NCBI GenBank assembly: GCA_000499405.2
Contig: HG738139.1
Location: 2,646,976 to 2,710,975, forward strand
Origin: Onchocerca volvulus
Taxonomy: Eukaryota > Nematoda > Chromadorea > Rhabditida > Onchocercidae
DNA length: 64,000 nucleotides
Direction: 5' to 3'
Every line of letters starts with the position of its first letter. Position 1 is the first letter of the stretch. Shown here in pieces: positions 1-15,100 of this stretch. The translations under genes and the position numbers were made by a program. The notes under the pieces are model-generated. The model saw nothing but the letters and a program-made list of their open reading frames with translations, made no database searches and was not told the origin of the DNA.

Positions 1-119
1 TAGAACTGATAAAATGTTGTAATAATTAAATTTTATATTTTCGTCAAAATTAAGCTATCATATTGATGTTAAAATATTCCTTCCAAATTTTCAATTCCTA
101 ATTTTTTCAACACTATTAG

Positions 120-3100
120 GTTGTCTTGTTGGATGAGCCAACATCCGGAATGGATCCGGATGCACGTCATGAAACTTGGTCATTACTTCAGGAAGAAAAG
201 GTAATTTGATAATTTTAATTGACGAAAAAAGGAACTAAAAAATTTACTTTATAATTAATAAATTTCTCAAAAATTGATCAATTTATTATTTTAATTATTG
301 AATGAAAATAAATTAAAATACCTTTTCTCTAAAAAAAAAAGATTACATTTGTATGATCGTTTTTATTCGATTTTTTTTAAGTATTTAAATTTTTCAAAAA
401 TTTTCAAGTAATTTTCAGCTAATTTTCTTTTTTTACTTTTTTTTTCTTTGTAGAAAAGGCGTACAATATTACTTACAACACATTATATGGATGAAGCGGA
501 TATTTTAGGCGATCGGATAACAATATTAGCATACGGTCAATTACAGTGCACCGGTTCAGGATTATTTTTAAAAAAGAAATACGGTATTTATTTCTCAAAA
601 AAGTTTGCAAAACTCTCAGTACATCTTGATTTCCTGATTAATTCGGTAATACGGTATTTTTTGTCGAAAAAAGTTTTGCAAAAAGTTTGCAAAAATCTTG
701 ATTTCTTAATTTAATTCGGTAATACATCATTGATAATAGTTGAATCAATAGGTTTCTTGAGAAAATTTTCAAATTTTTTGGTTGAAATTGAAACGAAATT
801 GATAAGATTAACAAAAAAAAAAACTCCTGTAATATACCGAGAAATCTCGATATATAGCTGGTGAATATCGATTAACGATACTTTATAATGATGATAAGAA
901 AGCAGATGAACATGCTACAATGATATTGAAAACTTTAAATTTACTTCGTCAATTCATTCTTGGAGTTACGATTTATTCATCAAATGGTTTTGAAGTTACC
1001 TTTTTGTTACCTGCAGATCAACGACAGAAGTTAGTTTTCCATTTAAATTTCAATATTTCATTTCAAAATTAATCGAGTTTAAATAGATTTGCCATAAGTG
1101 AAACTTATCTTTACCTCCATTTGTCAAAATCCGAAATGGAATACTGAAATGTAAAATGATATAGAAATGGATCTGAATTAAACTCAGTTCTGAACTTTTT
1201 TTAAACTTAGTCTGGATTTTTGTTGCAATCTATTTTCAACTAATATCTATTTAGCCAAAACTTTTTCTTGAAATATCGTGAAAAATCTTTGGCGAAATTG
1301 ATGCGATGTCCAGTCGACTTAATTAAATATGAATTTAATTTTGAATTCAAATTTTATCAGATACATTCATAAATTTCTTTCAAATTAAAAACATTTCATT
1401 TATCCAATAAGAAAATGATGTAAAATCAGATAGAATCGATTTAAATTTTGAAAATTTTTGAAAATTAAAATTTAAATTATTTTTAGCTTTCCGAGCTTAT
1501 TTCAACAATTGGAAAAAAATACAGATTTACTTGGGATTAATACATTTGGTGTATCGGTTACAACTATGGAAGAAGTTTTTTTGCGGTAATTTTCGGCATT
1601 ATTTCTATTCGTTTTTCAGGTGGTTCATAAAATGAAAAATTTATTCATTTCCAAGATTTCAATTTAAATCTTTTAAATTTCCAATTTATTTTAGAGTATG
1701 CCAACGTGCTGCCAAAAAATTGCTGCCTGTAGCGGATAGTGATATACCGGAAGAGAAGAATCATCACATTGAAGTTTCTGGTATCGATTTGAATTTCAAA
1801 TTTCTATTTCTTTGAATATATTTAAAATTCTGTAAAGCTTGATAATTTCATATTTTAAAAATGATTGAGATTATATGATCATATAATTTACGTAATCGTT
1901 TTATGGTTACGTCGATAGTAATTCACGTCCGTTAAAAACGTTAAGTTTAATGACGTATTAGGAAAAGAATTAATCATTTAATAATATTTTTCAGAGTTCA
2001 AATACAAAAATCGTTTGAAAGGTTATCCATATTATCTACAACATTTTCGAGCAATGTTTCACAAACGTTTTGCATATTTTTTCCGGAAACGAACATTCTT
2101 TCTTCTTGAATTGCTATTTCCTGTAAAATTTAAATATAATTTTAATAAAATAATTTTAAATTAGATATGCTGAAATGACCGTCATCTATCTATAGGAAAT
2201 GTTCAACAAGATTTCTTCAAACGGCTGGTTTTATTCGAGAATTCTCGGGAGCTAAGAGAAAATTATACCAAAAGTGTTCTTAAAAAAAAAAAAAAAAAAA
2301 TTAAAAGTTCATATAAAGTAGGTAAATTAATAAAAGCCATTTATAGGCCATTTCTATGCTACTTATCTTGGAAGGTTGCTTGATGATACCGGTACCAAAA
2401 GAGCAACCTAATCTTCCAATTGACCTTCAACCTTATACTAGCTATGGAACAATTGCTAATATTTATGTTCAAAATGCAACAGTAGCAAATTTTCAAACAA
2501 GTCTTGAAAAGTATTTTTAAAATTTATTATTACAATTAAAACTATTAGATTAATTAGGCATTCGATATGCTTAATTAATTATATGATATGCTTAATTAAT
2601 GTAATATTATATATGCAGTAAAACTAGCTGAAATCATAATTTGCCAATTTTTAAATTAAAAAATTAGTCATCTTCTGGCACATCACGACTTGCAAATTCT
2701 TAAAAAGTTGAAAAATTGGCATTTTTTGGCCTACATATATAATGTTAATTGTACTTACAATTAATACAATTACCTGTTTTTACAAAACTTTTTATGCTAG
2801 AAATTTTTGCAATAAATACTAAGCTAGAAAGAATATTGATTTGAACAACAATTAATCAAAAAATATTTTTTCTTCGAAAATTCGAGAATATAATTTCTTT
2901 ACTATTATCTGCTGTATTAGAAAAAATGAATTACAATCAAATAATTTAAATTTATTTCAAAAAAAAGAAAAAAGGAATTTAATCGTAAACAAAAATGTAA
3001 ATTTTAGAATTATTGAAGAAGCAGCTACTATAAATGCCATGGGTAAATATCCGTTCGAATTAACTGTCACCGATGATATTAACAATAAATTAATTGAAAG

Positions 3101-6100
3101 TTTACATGAAGTAATTTAGTTTTTAATTATGATTATTTACGAATCAATTCTTTAAATATTGAGCAGTCATTGAAAGATAAAATCTTAATTAAGAGATAAA
3201 GTCAAGTGAAAGCTTATTTATTCCCTTTTTCTTTTCTTGGCTCTATGAAAATTTTAATCGATATCTTAAAAAGTTGAATTAATAGTAGCTCATTATAGTC
3301 AAACTTATTTAACCTAAAATATTACTATTACAAGATAAAATATTCAAAATGAACTCTACTCATTACATCTGAATTATCAATTCAATATCTTTAATATCTA
3401 TAAGTAAGATTCATAAGAAAAAAGCTAGGGAATATGAGATAATCATAGTATTATCAGATTATCATATCAATTATTTCTATTTTTTTTACAGCAAAAAGAT
3501 CGTGGTTTTGGTTTACATAATCCAGTTGCATATAATTATTTCAGCGGACTATTAGATCAAGATTGGTTCATTGGTAAATTTTTGTTGCTAATTTTTTAAA
3601 TTCATAATAATGAAAAAATTAAATCAAGAAATTCATTTCAAATTAATTTGGCAAAAATTTTTTTCTAGCTATGTTCAATAATTATGCATTACATTCTCCT
3701 CCATTGGCAATTAATCTTGCTGATATAGCAATGATAAGTCGAAGTATTCAACGAAATATCTCTTTAAAGGTAAAAAAATTTTTTCAATTCTTTTTTAATT
3801 AATTAGCCAAAAAAAAAAGGCAAAATTAAAATTTTTATCTTTAATATTTTGAATATAATTGATGGAATGAAAATAATTTCAATTAAAATAAAATTGTCAT
3901 TCATTTTCTAAATTTCAATATACTCTTGAATATTTATTTTTTTTTTTTTTGTCCAATAAATTAATTTGCGATTAATTTCGCAATGAATTGATTTGTCCAA
4001 TAAATTAATTTACGATTAATTTCGCAATGAATTGATTGAATTTTAAAAATTTGTTGTTTTTTTTTCAACAGGTCAGCAATCATCCATTACCTCCAACTGC
4101 TACCGATACTCTGAAAAGTCAAGATGTAATTAATCAAGCAGCGCTCACCGTCGGTTTTGCAGCAATTATGTCATTAAGTGCTGTAATTGCAAGTTTTGCT
4201 AATTTCATTATTTATGAACGAACGACAAAATCCAAGCATATGCAGGTGTGTGAAAAATTTATTTGAAATTTATTAGAATTTGGAATATTTCCAAAAATAT
4301 CATTTTCTGAGATATAAATAATACGAATTTATCATTATTCTTATCACTGATATCTCCTTATCATTTACCCAAAATCTCATTAATTTTATTAATTTGTTCT
4401 GATTGATTGGAATGGAATTTTCCTGAAAAATTTAATCTAAAATGTTTACTTTTCGATATAATATTATATTTTGAATTGATAATAATCAAAAAATTGATTA
4501 CTATCGATTTTTAAAATTATCATACTTTTAATTATTACTTTTTTATAGATAATGTATGGATTGAAACATTGGACTTATTGGTTGACAGCATTTTTATGGG
4601 ATTTTGCAGTTTTCTTCATACCTGCTACACTTTGTATTTGCGTCTTTTTTATTTCTAATTTAAAGGTTAATCAAATTTTAAAAATATTTCAATTTCATTC
4701 CGATAATTTTTGAAAATGTTGATATCAAAGATATGATGCAATTTCAAAATTCATTTTAATTCAGATTTCTCAATGAAGATCTGTTTTTTTTTCTGATTTA
4801 AAATTCGGAAAAAATTTTTTAGGTCTATTTTTCATTGTTTATCGTAATTCATCATGATCGTATCTATGCTAATCTAATAGAAAAACTATAATAAGTACTT
4901 TATTACTCAATTAAGTATTTAGATTAGGCTATGGTATCAAGTATTTTAGATAATTTCTGTAAAAATTTTCAAATATTTAGGAATTTACAACTCGTAGTAC
5001 GGTAACATTAACGGTATATTTCATTATGTTACTTTATGCTTGGGCTGAATTGCCATTTGTTTATTGGTTTTCATCATTTTTCAAATCACCAACCTATGGA
5101 AATGCAACCATATGTGTTTATAATTTTATCACAGGTTTGTTTACATTTTTTGAAAATTCGATGAATTTGGCGAAATTATTCAATTCTATGAATTTTTTTC
5201 ATTTTCTTTCAAAAAGAAAGAAAAAAAGAGGCGGTAAATTAAATCGTAGTATTATCGATTGATTTCAACCTTTAATATGCTATTGATAGCTACTGCTAAT
5301 TAATCAATAGCATATTAAAGGTTGAAATCAATCGATAATACTACGATTTAATCGTAATTATTTCAATTCATTTTGTTCAAATTGAACAAAAATTAGAATC
5401 TTTTGTTCTAGAAAACAGAAACAATTTTAATCATATATCAGAATGAAATTATGATATTTATTTATGAAAGTTTATTGAAATTTTTTTTCGCAATACTTAT
5501 CATTTCAACAATAGTCACCGAAGCGCATTTGTCACATTTAATTGGATGGATAATTAATTAATGCTTATCACCTAAGCGCATTTGTTATATTTAAAGATGG
5601 ATAATTAATTAATACTTGTCATATCAAAAATGAATAATTCTTTTACTGAGCTTTTTCGTTTTTTTCAATTATCACTTTTTTTTCCTTTTTCCCATTAAAA
5701 TAGGTATGATCGGTGCGGTTGCTGTTTCGATTGTTGAAAAGGCTTGCGACAGTGATACGGCAAATATACTTTCGATCATTTGGTCATTACTATTTCCCAC
5801 TTATGGTTTAAGTGTTTGCTTTTCAAAAGCTTATACAAATGAGCGTACGCATGAAGCATGTCAAATAATTGATTGCTCAATTCAAGAAATTCGCAAAATT
5901 GCTAAAGAATGTTGCGGCAGCAGTGATGGTTAATTGTTTTTTTGTTTTTTCTTTTTTTGTTTTCTTCTTTTTTCAAACAAAATTTTATAATTCAATTTAT
6001 GATAAATATAAAAAATGAAAGAAAGAAGAGAAAATGATAAAAGAAATCGTAGAATAGAAAGCTTATAGCTGAAAGAAAAAATAAAAAAAAACAAAAAGTA

Positions 6101-9100
6101 AACAAATTAGACCAACATGATCGTTGTTCTTTTCGAGCTGATATATTATAACTGATATGATAAAGATTTTTTTAAATATACATTATGAACTGTTATGATA
6201 AGGATTTTTGAAAATATATATTACGAACTGATATGATAAAGACATTTTATAAAATATGTGAAATGCACCATTGTATCTTGTTTATTTAACTCACCATCTG
6301 AACGAAATGCTATAATTACACCAAATGTGACGCAATAACAGTTAATTAAATCATTAATTTAATTTAATTACTGAAGTCTTTACGAGAATTGAATAAAGAA
6401 TGGAGTATTTTATCCGCTGATTTATTGAATATGTATCTGAGTTGAAAAAATACGAAACCTTTCGTAAAATAATTGAAGAGGGAGAAAGTAAAGCAAAAAT
6501 GAAAAAATGATAGAGATTATGAATTGATATGATTATATTTAATTTATAACGATGATGATGGTGATGGAGATTATAAGCTGACATATTATGAACTGATATG
6601 ATAAGGACTATTTGATAAGATTGTAAACTGATATGATTTCAATTTATGTGATTTAGTTTGAGGCTTTAATTTTAATTAAAAATAAAGTATGCAAATATGA
6701 TTCAAATACACAATAATACTAAATTAACTTTTAAAAATATTTGAACTTATTCGAAATCCTTAAAATTATAAATTCAATAAATAATCTCTATAATTTTTTT
6801 AAATAAAAAATTACATTTTTTAGAACGAATTTATGTCGATAATATGTTATTAAGTACGGGAAAAATGGGAATGGCATTAATGGTTTTATTTTTTCTTCTT
6901 CATTCGATCATTTTTTGGCTTGCTATTGCTGCATATGAGACAGATTTCATCGCAACTATTAAGCAATGGTTGCGAAAAGATGCTATGATAAATAATAAGG
7001 TTAATTAATTGCCTAATTTAATTTAATCATTTACTCGCAATACAATAAGGTTTTGTTTTTTTTCTAAGCATCTTTTGAATGAAAATTTTTTTCGCAATTA
7101 AATGAGCGCAGGATTTATTCAAATTTCTTAAACTTCCGTTCTATTCTTATCTTTCTCGTCCATTCATCATTTTTTAGTTCGATAATTTTCCACTTACAAA
7201 AATGGAAAATTCTGTTTTAATTAAGAATCAAGAAAAAATCGGATTAGATGATATATAAAGTAAATTTATCGTTAATTAATCGTTTTTGTATCTGCACTAG
7301 GAAAGTATAAAATATATCCTCATAAATAATAAATAATCATAAGTAGGCTCAATTTCTTATAAATTACAAAATTAATTATAGGAATAATAAAGAAAATTCA
7401 TTTGCGCATCAGGCAAAGCGATTCTGTCGTCTAAATCACGTAAAACCATGTGAAACGTGAAACTATCACAAAACCTTCAAAGGATTTTACGTTCAGTTCT
7501 ATTCTAAAAATAAATGATTACTTTCAAATAAAATAAAAATGAAATTATTTTTGCAGATAGCTAGCATGGAAACTTTTCAAGCGTGTAAAGAAGACAGTGA
7601 CGTAGCGATGGAACGAGAAAAAGTACGTAAAATGGAAAACAATGATGCTTTGATGATTGTACGGAATCTTGAAAAATGGTTTGGCGACCTGAATGCTGTC
7701 AAGAAGATTAGTTTTCACGTTGCAAAGGGCGAATGTTTTGGCTTGTTAGGTTAGGTATAAATTATTTTCATCCAAAGAAAATTTCATATTTCTTCAGGCT
7801 AAATTTTGAATTTGAAGAAGATTGATAACGCTAATCGTTGAATTATTTCAAAAATCAGAGTTAATAAGTTGGAAATTACGTGAAACAATTTATAAATTTA
7901 TAAAATTTATTTCATAGTTTTAAATTAAATTTCAAATTAAAACTTTATTCTTGAAAAAATATTCTTTCTTAGAAATCTGCCTTTAAAAGATGTTATTAGT
8001 GAAAGGAGGATTTTTCCCTCTTGTTGTTTTAAGTGTTAAATTAAATTAAATTAAAAGTTAAAGATTTGAAATTTTTAGGTATAAATGGAGCTGGTAAGAC
8101 GACAACATTTCAAATGTTAACTGGTGAGAGTAAGAGCTCTGCGTGTGATGCATATATTCATGGATTTAATATTCAAACTCAATGGAGAAAAGTTTGAATC
8201 ATTATTATTTTTTTAAAATAATAATAAATTTATAGAAGAGAAATGTATACGGTGCGTAATTATTGTAGATTACAGTACTACTTCGTTTTTTAGGCTTGAA
8301 AGCTACCGTAGTATTTTTATTCGCAAGAAAGTTTTTTATTATATTTTGTTATATTCTTTTAAGGCATATGATCATATCGGATACTGTCCACAGTTTGATG
8401 CAGTTATTGGTGAAATGACCGGTCAAGAAACGTTGCATATGTTTGCTCGGTTACGTGGGGTCAGAGAATGTGATCTTACGCAAATAACTAATTCAATGAT
8501 TCATGCCCTTGCACTTGACAAATATAAGAATAATCTCATTAAAACATACAGGTTAGTTTTAAATAAAAATCTCTTGCATGATTGATTCATTATCATTTTT
8601 TAAGTTGTGATAAGATTCCCAACGTAATCTTTGATCTAACCATACTCTATTGTGTAGCATACCGTAATCTTTCCAGCTCTATTGAATATTACCATAAATT
8701 TATAATTCCTTGCAATGCATGCAAGACTTTATGATTTTTTAACAATTTCATTTGAACATTTCCTTAATTTTTTAATTCGAATAATGCAAAATCGCATAAT
8801 GGACAAAATCATCATACCGTACTCGTAAAAGAGAATATGTAAATTTACTCATCCCAAAAAATATTTCGCTTTGTGGACTTTTATTATTTCAGTAATATAA
8901 TTAGAAGTCAATTAGAAGTCAGAAGGCACAATTAGAAGTCTCGTAGCGAAAGAATTTGCATACATTTCGGTATAATCTGAAAGGATTTTTAAATTATAAT
9001 AGCTTTGCATTAATTATAAATAATCAAAGTACTCGAGAAATAAAGTTTAAAAAATTTAAAAATAACTAAATCCCAAGTAAAATAATATACATATTTAAAT

Positions 9101-12100
9101 TTTTTTGTTTAAGATCTAAGCTATATAAGCATTATTTTCGAGCTTAACTTAATTTTGTAGAAATTTCAAGTTGTAAATTGCTACGGCTAAGTTGTTAAGT
9201 TTAATTTAATAGCGAAGGATTAATGACTGAAACAGAAGAAGTGATCAGTGAATTGCCGGATGTTCATGCATCTGATGTCGATTCCGAAATAGAATTTCAA
9301 ATTAAAGCGGTAGATGGTCATGAAGGATCTGTTATGAAGAAAGATCAATACAAAGGTCGAGTTATGGGTTTGTTTACAAGCGGGGGTGATGCACCGGGAA
9401 TGAACAGTGCAGTACGGGCGATCGTTCGAGTGGGTCTATATTTGGGTGCACGGGTATACTGTATTCATGAAGGTTATCAGGGTATGGTTGATGGTAACAA
9501 ATATATTCGAGAAGCTACCTGGGAAACAGTTTCGGATATTATTCAAAAAGGTGGTACCATAATTGGTTCAGCACGTTGCAAAGATTTTCGTGAACGAGCA
9601 GGACGTTTGAAGGCAGCAGCGAATCTGATTCGACGTGGTATTTCAGCGTTAGTTTGCATTGGTGGTGATGGATCGTTAACAGGTGCGAATACATTTCGTA
9701 CGGAATGGTCTGGATTGGTAAAAGAATTATTAGATAAAAAACTTGTTTCCAAGGAAGAAGCCGAAAAATGTAAATCAATTCAAATTGTTGGAATCGTTGG
9801 TTCAATTGATAATGACTTTTGTGGTACCGATATGACCATTGGTACCGATACTGCATTACATCGAATCACAGAAGCCGTTGATTCAGTCCGATCAACTGCT
9901 CACAGTCATCAGCGATGTTTCGTAGTTGAGGTAGTTTTTTTTTTTTGCATAAATATTTGAAAAATAACGATCATATATTTGAACAGGTATTTGAATTTAA
10001 ACAAAGCCATAAGTTGGAATATTCTTTTCGTTTTAAATTCGGAAAACTTTTCCAGGTGATGGGACGTAATTGTGGTTATCTGGCATTAGCCGCATCGCTG
10101 GCACTGGATGCCGATTTTTGTTTTATTCCGGAATGGCCACCACCTGTTCATTGGAGTACTCTTTTGTGCAAAAAGCTGAAACAAATGCGTGAAGATGGAA
10201 ATCGTGTCAACATTGTCATAGTTGCTGAAGGAGCGATTGATCACAATGGTACCACGATAACATCAAGTATGATTCGGGACACGATCAAAAAGAAGCTCAA
10301 ATATGATACACGTGTTACAATCTTAGGACATATTCAACGTGGTGGTAGTCCATCGGTATTTGATCGATTGCTCGGTTGTAGAATGGGAGCAGAAGCTACC
10401 ATAGCATTATTGGAAATGAATGAAGATTCTGAACCTTGCGTAGTTTCCATTGATGGAAATCAAATGGTACGTATTCCATTGATGAAATGTGTGGAACGTA
10501 CGAAAGCTGTCAAAACTGCAATGGATATAAAAGATTGGGCAACAGCTCTAAAGTTACGTGGTCGTACGTTTCGACGAAACGTTGAAATGTATCGTACTCT
10601 ATCGAAAATTCGCAAACATGAATTACCATCAGAAGGTTTCAATATTGCTATTATGAATGTTGGCTCACCGTGTGCTGGTTGCAATGCAGCAGTGATGAGT
10701 TGCGTTCGAACAGCTATCCTTCAAGGTTGCGTCCCGTATTGTATCTATAATTCTAATGAAGGTCTTGCGACTGGTCAATTTCAAAAAATGGAATGGAACG
10801 ATGTAGCATTGTGGTCTTCAGAAGGTGGTTCATTTCTTGGTGCTCAACGAACTTTACCCACTAATGAAACGCTTCCAATGATGGCGAAGAATTTGCTACG
10901 CTTCAATATTCATAGTTTAATTATCATTGGTGGTTTCAATGCTTATCATACATGTCTAATATTTGCTCAAAATCGTAAAAATTATCCACCATTTCGTATT
11001 CCAATGTGTGTCATTCCATCTACCATTAATAATAATGTACCGGGAACTGGATTCACTCTTGGTGCTGATTCGTCGTTAAATGAAATTTGCAAAATGATTG
11101 ATAAAATTAAACAATCAGCAACTGGTTCCAAACGTCGTGTTTTTATCATTGAAACAATGGGAAATTATTGTGGTTATTTGGCTACATTATCAGCAATGGC
11201 AAGTGGTGCTGATGCAGCTTATATTTATGAAGAAATTTTTGACGTTTATGAATTACTCAATGATATACGTGTTATTGCGGAAAAAATGCAAACCGGAACT
11301 CAACGTTATTTGATTGTACGTAATGAAAAAGCATCAGAAAATTACACGTCAGAATTTATCCGTCAACTATTTACGGAAGAAGGTAAAGGTATTTTCTCAA
11401 CTCGAACCAATATCTTAGGTCATACTCAACAAGGTGGCAATCCATCACCATTTGATCGACTTTTTGGTGCAAAAATGGGTGCTCGAGCAGTTGTTCATCT
11501 TCTTGGACAAATGAAGGAATATAAGAAGACAAATCTTTGTCATCCTGGTACAGCAACATTGCAAGGCCTAATCGGTAAACATGTCTGTTTGACTCCAGTT
11601 GAAGAATTAGTAGAAGATGCCGATTTCGTCCATCACTTACCTATGGAACAATGGTGGATGAAATTGCGACCACTTTTGCGCATACTTGCGAAACACGGCT
11701 AGATTAAAATTGAAGGAGTAAAGATTGAAAAAAAATCTGAACTTTATCTAAACAATGTCACTATTTATAAAATGTACATAAACTATTTAAAATGTCTGGA
11801 TCGTTTTCAACAAATTAATTTTAACTTAGAAACTAATAAAGTGATAAATATTTTTGATACATCGATCATAAGTTGGAATCATTTGGTACATCATTTCGTC
11901 ATCATAACTTTATTCGAAAAATTTTTCTGTTATGAAAATAATATTCTTCATTTTCTATTTGTATTAGTCTAGATTGCTAAATTATCCATTTTTGAATTAT
12001 AGACGAACGTGAGTGCAGTATTTATATTTTTAATGTTTTCAATTCACTTTCGGCAAACTTCAAACATCGATTCGTTGAGGATTTGAATGACAGAAAATTC

Positions 12101-15100
12101 ATTTTAATGTTTAAGACATGAAATTTAACGGAAAAGGACACATAAATGGATTTGTGATAGAAAAGAATGATATTTGAAATTTTGGGCTTCTCCGTTTTCT
12201 ATATTCAGATACTTAATGCAAGATTGCTGGCAATGATGTAAATGCATGATTGACTTTTTTTTAAACAATGCAATTCATAGTTTTAACAGATGTGCTAAGT
12301 CAAATAAAAAATACAATAACTTCAGATTTATAGTTCAGGAAATTACAAAAGTATTTATTTTGCACGTCTGAAACTACGTAAAATTCATTTTCATTTGCAT
12401 CATTGCATGTTTATAACAAATTTCAATACAGAATTTGCATAGTTTAATTTTCATAATTTCATCTGTTTTATTACTACCATTGCTTATACCAAGCATTTTA
12501 TGGTCACTTTTTACCCTCTATGACTATTCTTTGAAATTCGGAAGTTTTTCGAGTAAAAGTTTATGATTATTTTACTGAATTTTCTAGTTTTTTTCTTTTT
12601 TCTTTTTTTTTTCCTAATATTCAGATGAATTTCGTCTCTTTAACATTTTGATTATAGAAATTTCAGTTGTCAAAAAAAAAGAAAATAAATTAAAAAATGA
12701 TAGCAAAAGGTGAAGAGGAGGATAAATTAAATAGAAGGAAGGAAAAGGCAATAAAATTAAATCTCACAATAACAATTTAATTTTAATTTCATTGGTGGCA
12801 ATAAACGGCGCTTAAGCCTTGGCGTTGCCTTATTGACACTACCCGATGTTTTGCTACTGGATGAGCCAACCACTGGGGTCGATCCAAAAGCAAGTCGTCT
12901 CATTTGGGATATTCTATCAAAGGTAAGTTCAAAAGTCATTTTGAAAATCCATATGAATAAAAACGCAAATGTTTGTTGTTACTAATCTTAAATCTCTGAA
13001 AGTTTTTCACCGATTGCTTGAAATTTTGATATATCGTTGCATTTAAATAGGCGCATTAGGCGCGTTTTTATATGCCTGTATATTTATTGTCTTATAGATC
13101 TTATCTGTGACAGATAAAAAATGTTTTTTTTTAAAATAATATTTCTCTCTTTTTCCTTATCCACCCTTATCGTTTTTTCGTTTTGCTTCTTTTCGTTCCT
13201 TTCACTTCTCCTTTCTCCTATTTATGTTTATCTTTTTATTCTCTTCGTTTATATTATTCTTTCACATGCTATATGTAATATTTCTCAGACAAATGAGTCA
13301 CTTATCAATTATCCCGGCATAAAGGCCTTTGTTCTCTCATCTTCCGATCTGCTAATAAAGTTTATTTGTATCGTGGAAATGTTGAGATGTCAACTGCCAG
13401 GAATGTCATAAGGATTGAAACTTGTGAGAATCATCTGTCTCCTATCCTTTGTTCTGATAAACAACCTTTTTTATTTGATGTGTTGCAAACCTATGCTCAC
13501 TTTATTATCAAAGATTATTCCTAATCTATAAGCATTTTCAATCATATCAACAAAGCTCAGGGATAATCCTTAGAATTGTGAGATTTAGATCTAGACACGT
13601 ACTGCTTCTCACATGAACAATTATGTGTTGGATGTTCTAGAATCGGCAAAGCAGATAATCCCTATATCTCTCGATAAAGTAATTTTATGAAAGAAACGAT
13701 TTCTGTTTGAAGGAAGAATTTATTAATAGATGGAACAGTTATGAAAAAGAAATTATTAAAGAATATCCAAGTAAACGCTGGATATTCTTATCTTTATTGC
13801 TCGTAGAAAAGATTACTGCTCCTTGATTTCGATTTTTATGTCGATTCGAGCCGAACTGTTGTTATGATCGTTATGAAAAAATGATTCTGTTTTGAAATCT
13901 GGACCTTTTTTAAATTGTTTCAGGATTCCCACTCCTCACCTGATCTCCAACGTGTCGTCTCATAATTGGTCGACTTTGCCTTGTTTATTTGTTAATCAGA
14001 GCTTTTTAAAAATGTTTATCTTTTTATTTCTTCGAAACTATCTTCGCGCTTCTTGACCTTTAACACCTCTTATTTACAATAACCTTCTGGATTTTTCCGA
14101 TAATCTGTACACAGACAATGGAACAACAAAAATATTGAATACCCACAAGCATTGTGTAATTAAACATTTTAGAAACATGCGCCTTTTCTTTTCTTTTCCA
14201 CGTAACCAGATTGAGCCAAAGCAACGCATGTACATAAAAAATATATAAAAACATGGGCGTATTCGAATGCATGTTGTATCAAAATTTCAAAGCAATCGGT
14301 GAGAATTTTCGGAGATTCAAGATTTTGAACGAACGAACATTTAAATTTTTATTTATATAAGTTAACTATACCAGCTAATGATGAATAAATGAGATAAGAA
14401 GAAAAAGAATGCATATATAGAGCTTATTTTTTTATTTACTTCACTATAAAAAAAAATTTAATTAACCTCAGGATAATTATTAAAGATTAGGGAAAGTGAT
14501 ATCGCAATGGTATAAATTAACTAATTTTGAGATAATTATTAAAGATAAGAGAAAGTGATACCGCTTTGGTATTAACTTCACATAGTATGGAAGAATGCGA
14601 AGCACTTTGTACGCAAATCGCAATTATGACAAACGGTGAATTTCGATGTCTTGGCAGTACACAACACATCAAGTCAAAGTAAGCAAATTAAAATCATTAA
14701 TTTTATTAATTAAAATTAACAATTTCAATGACAAATTTAATGTTTATCCGATCTCTTATCAAGGCATGATAAAACATTTTTAATTATTACAGTCTTAGAA
14801 TAGATGTTAAAATAACATTGAATGCTAATTTTGAAAAAGTTGAACTTACTGATAAAGTTGCCAGTGTAGCAGAATTTATCAAATTCCACCGAATCAATTT
14901 TAGATACGGTAGTGGATACAGTTTGGCAATACGATTAAGCACAAGCAGCCAGATTGAACCTACAAAAGAGCTGATCACAAAAATATTTCCTGATGCTCGA
15001 TTGATGGTCTCAAAATATTTTTATTTCAGAATGAATTTAAATAAAGAGAGAAAAAGTTTATAACAATAGTAAGATCTTATCAAATCACAATTTGTGATAA

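Noticed and set aside
9539..9856. Minus-strand frames of 69-105 codons opposite PFK exon 1
   Set aside because: Antisense shadows of a strongly conserved coding exon; no independent support.
9945..10055. Open frame running through the PFK intron into exon 2
   Set aside because: The join 9930|10056 restores the conserved [12 protein letters not shown] exactly; retention of 125 nt would shift the frame. The intronic frame has no conserved residues.
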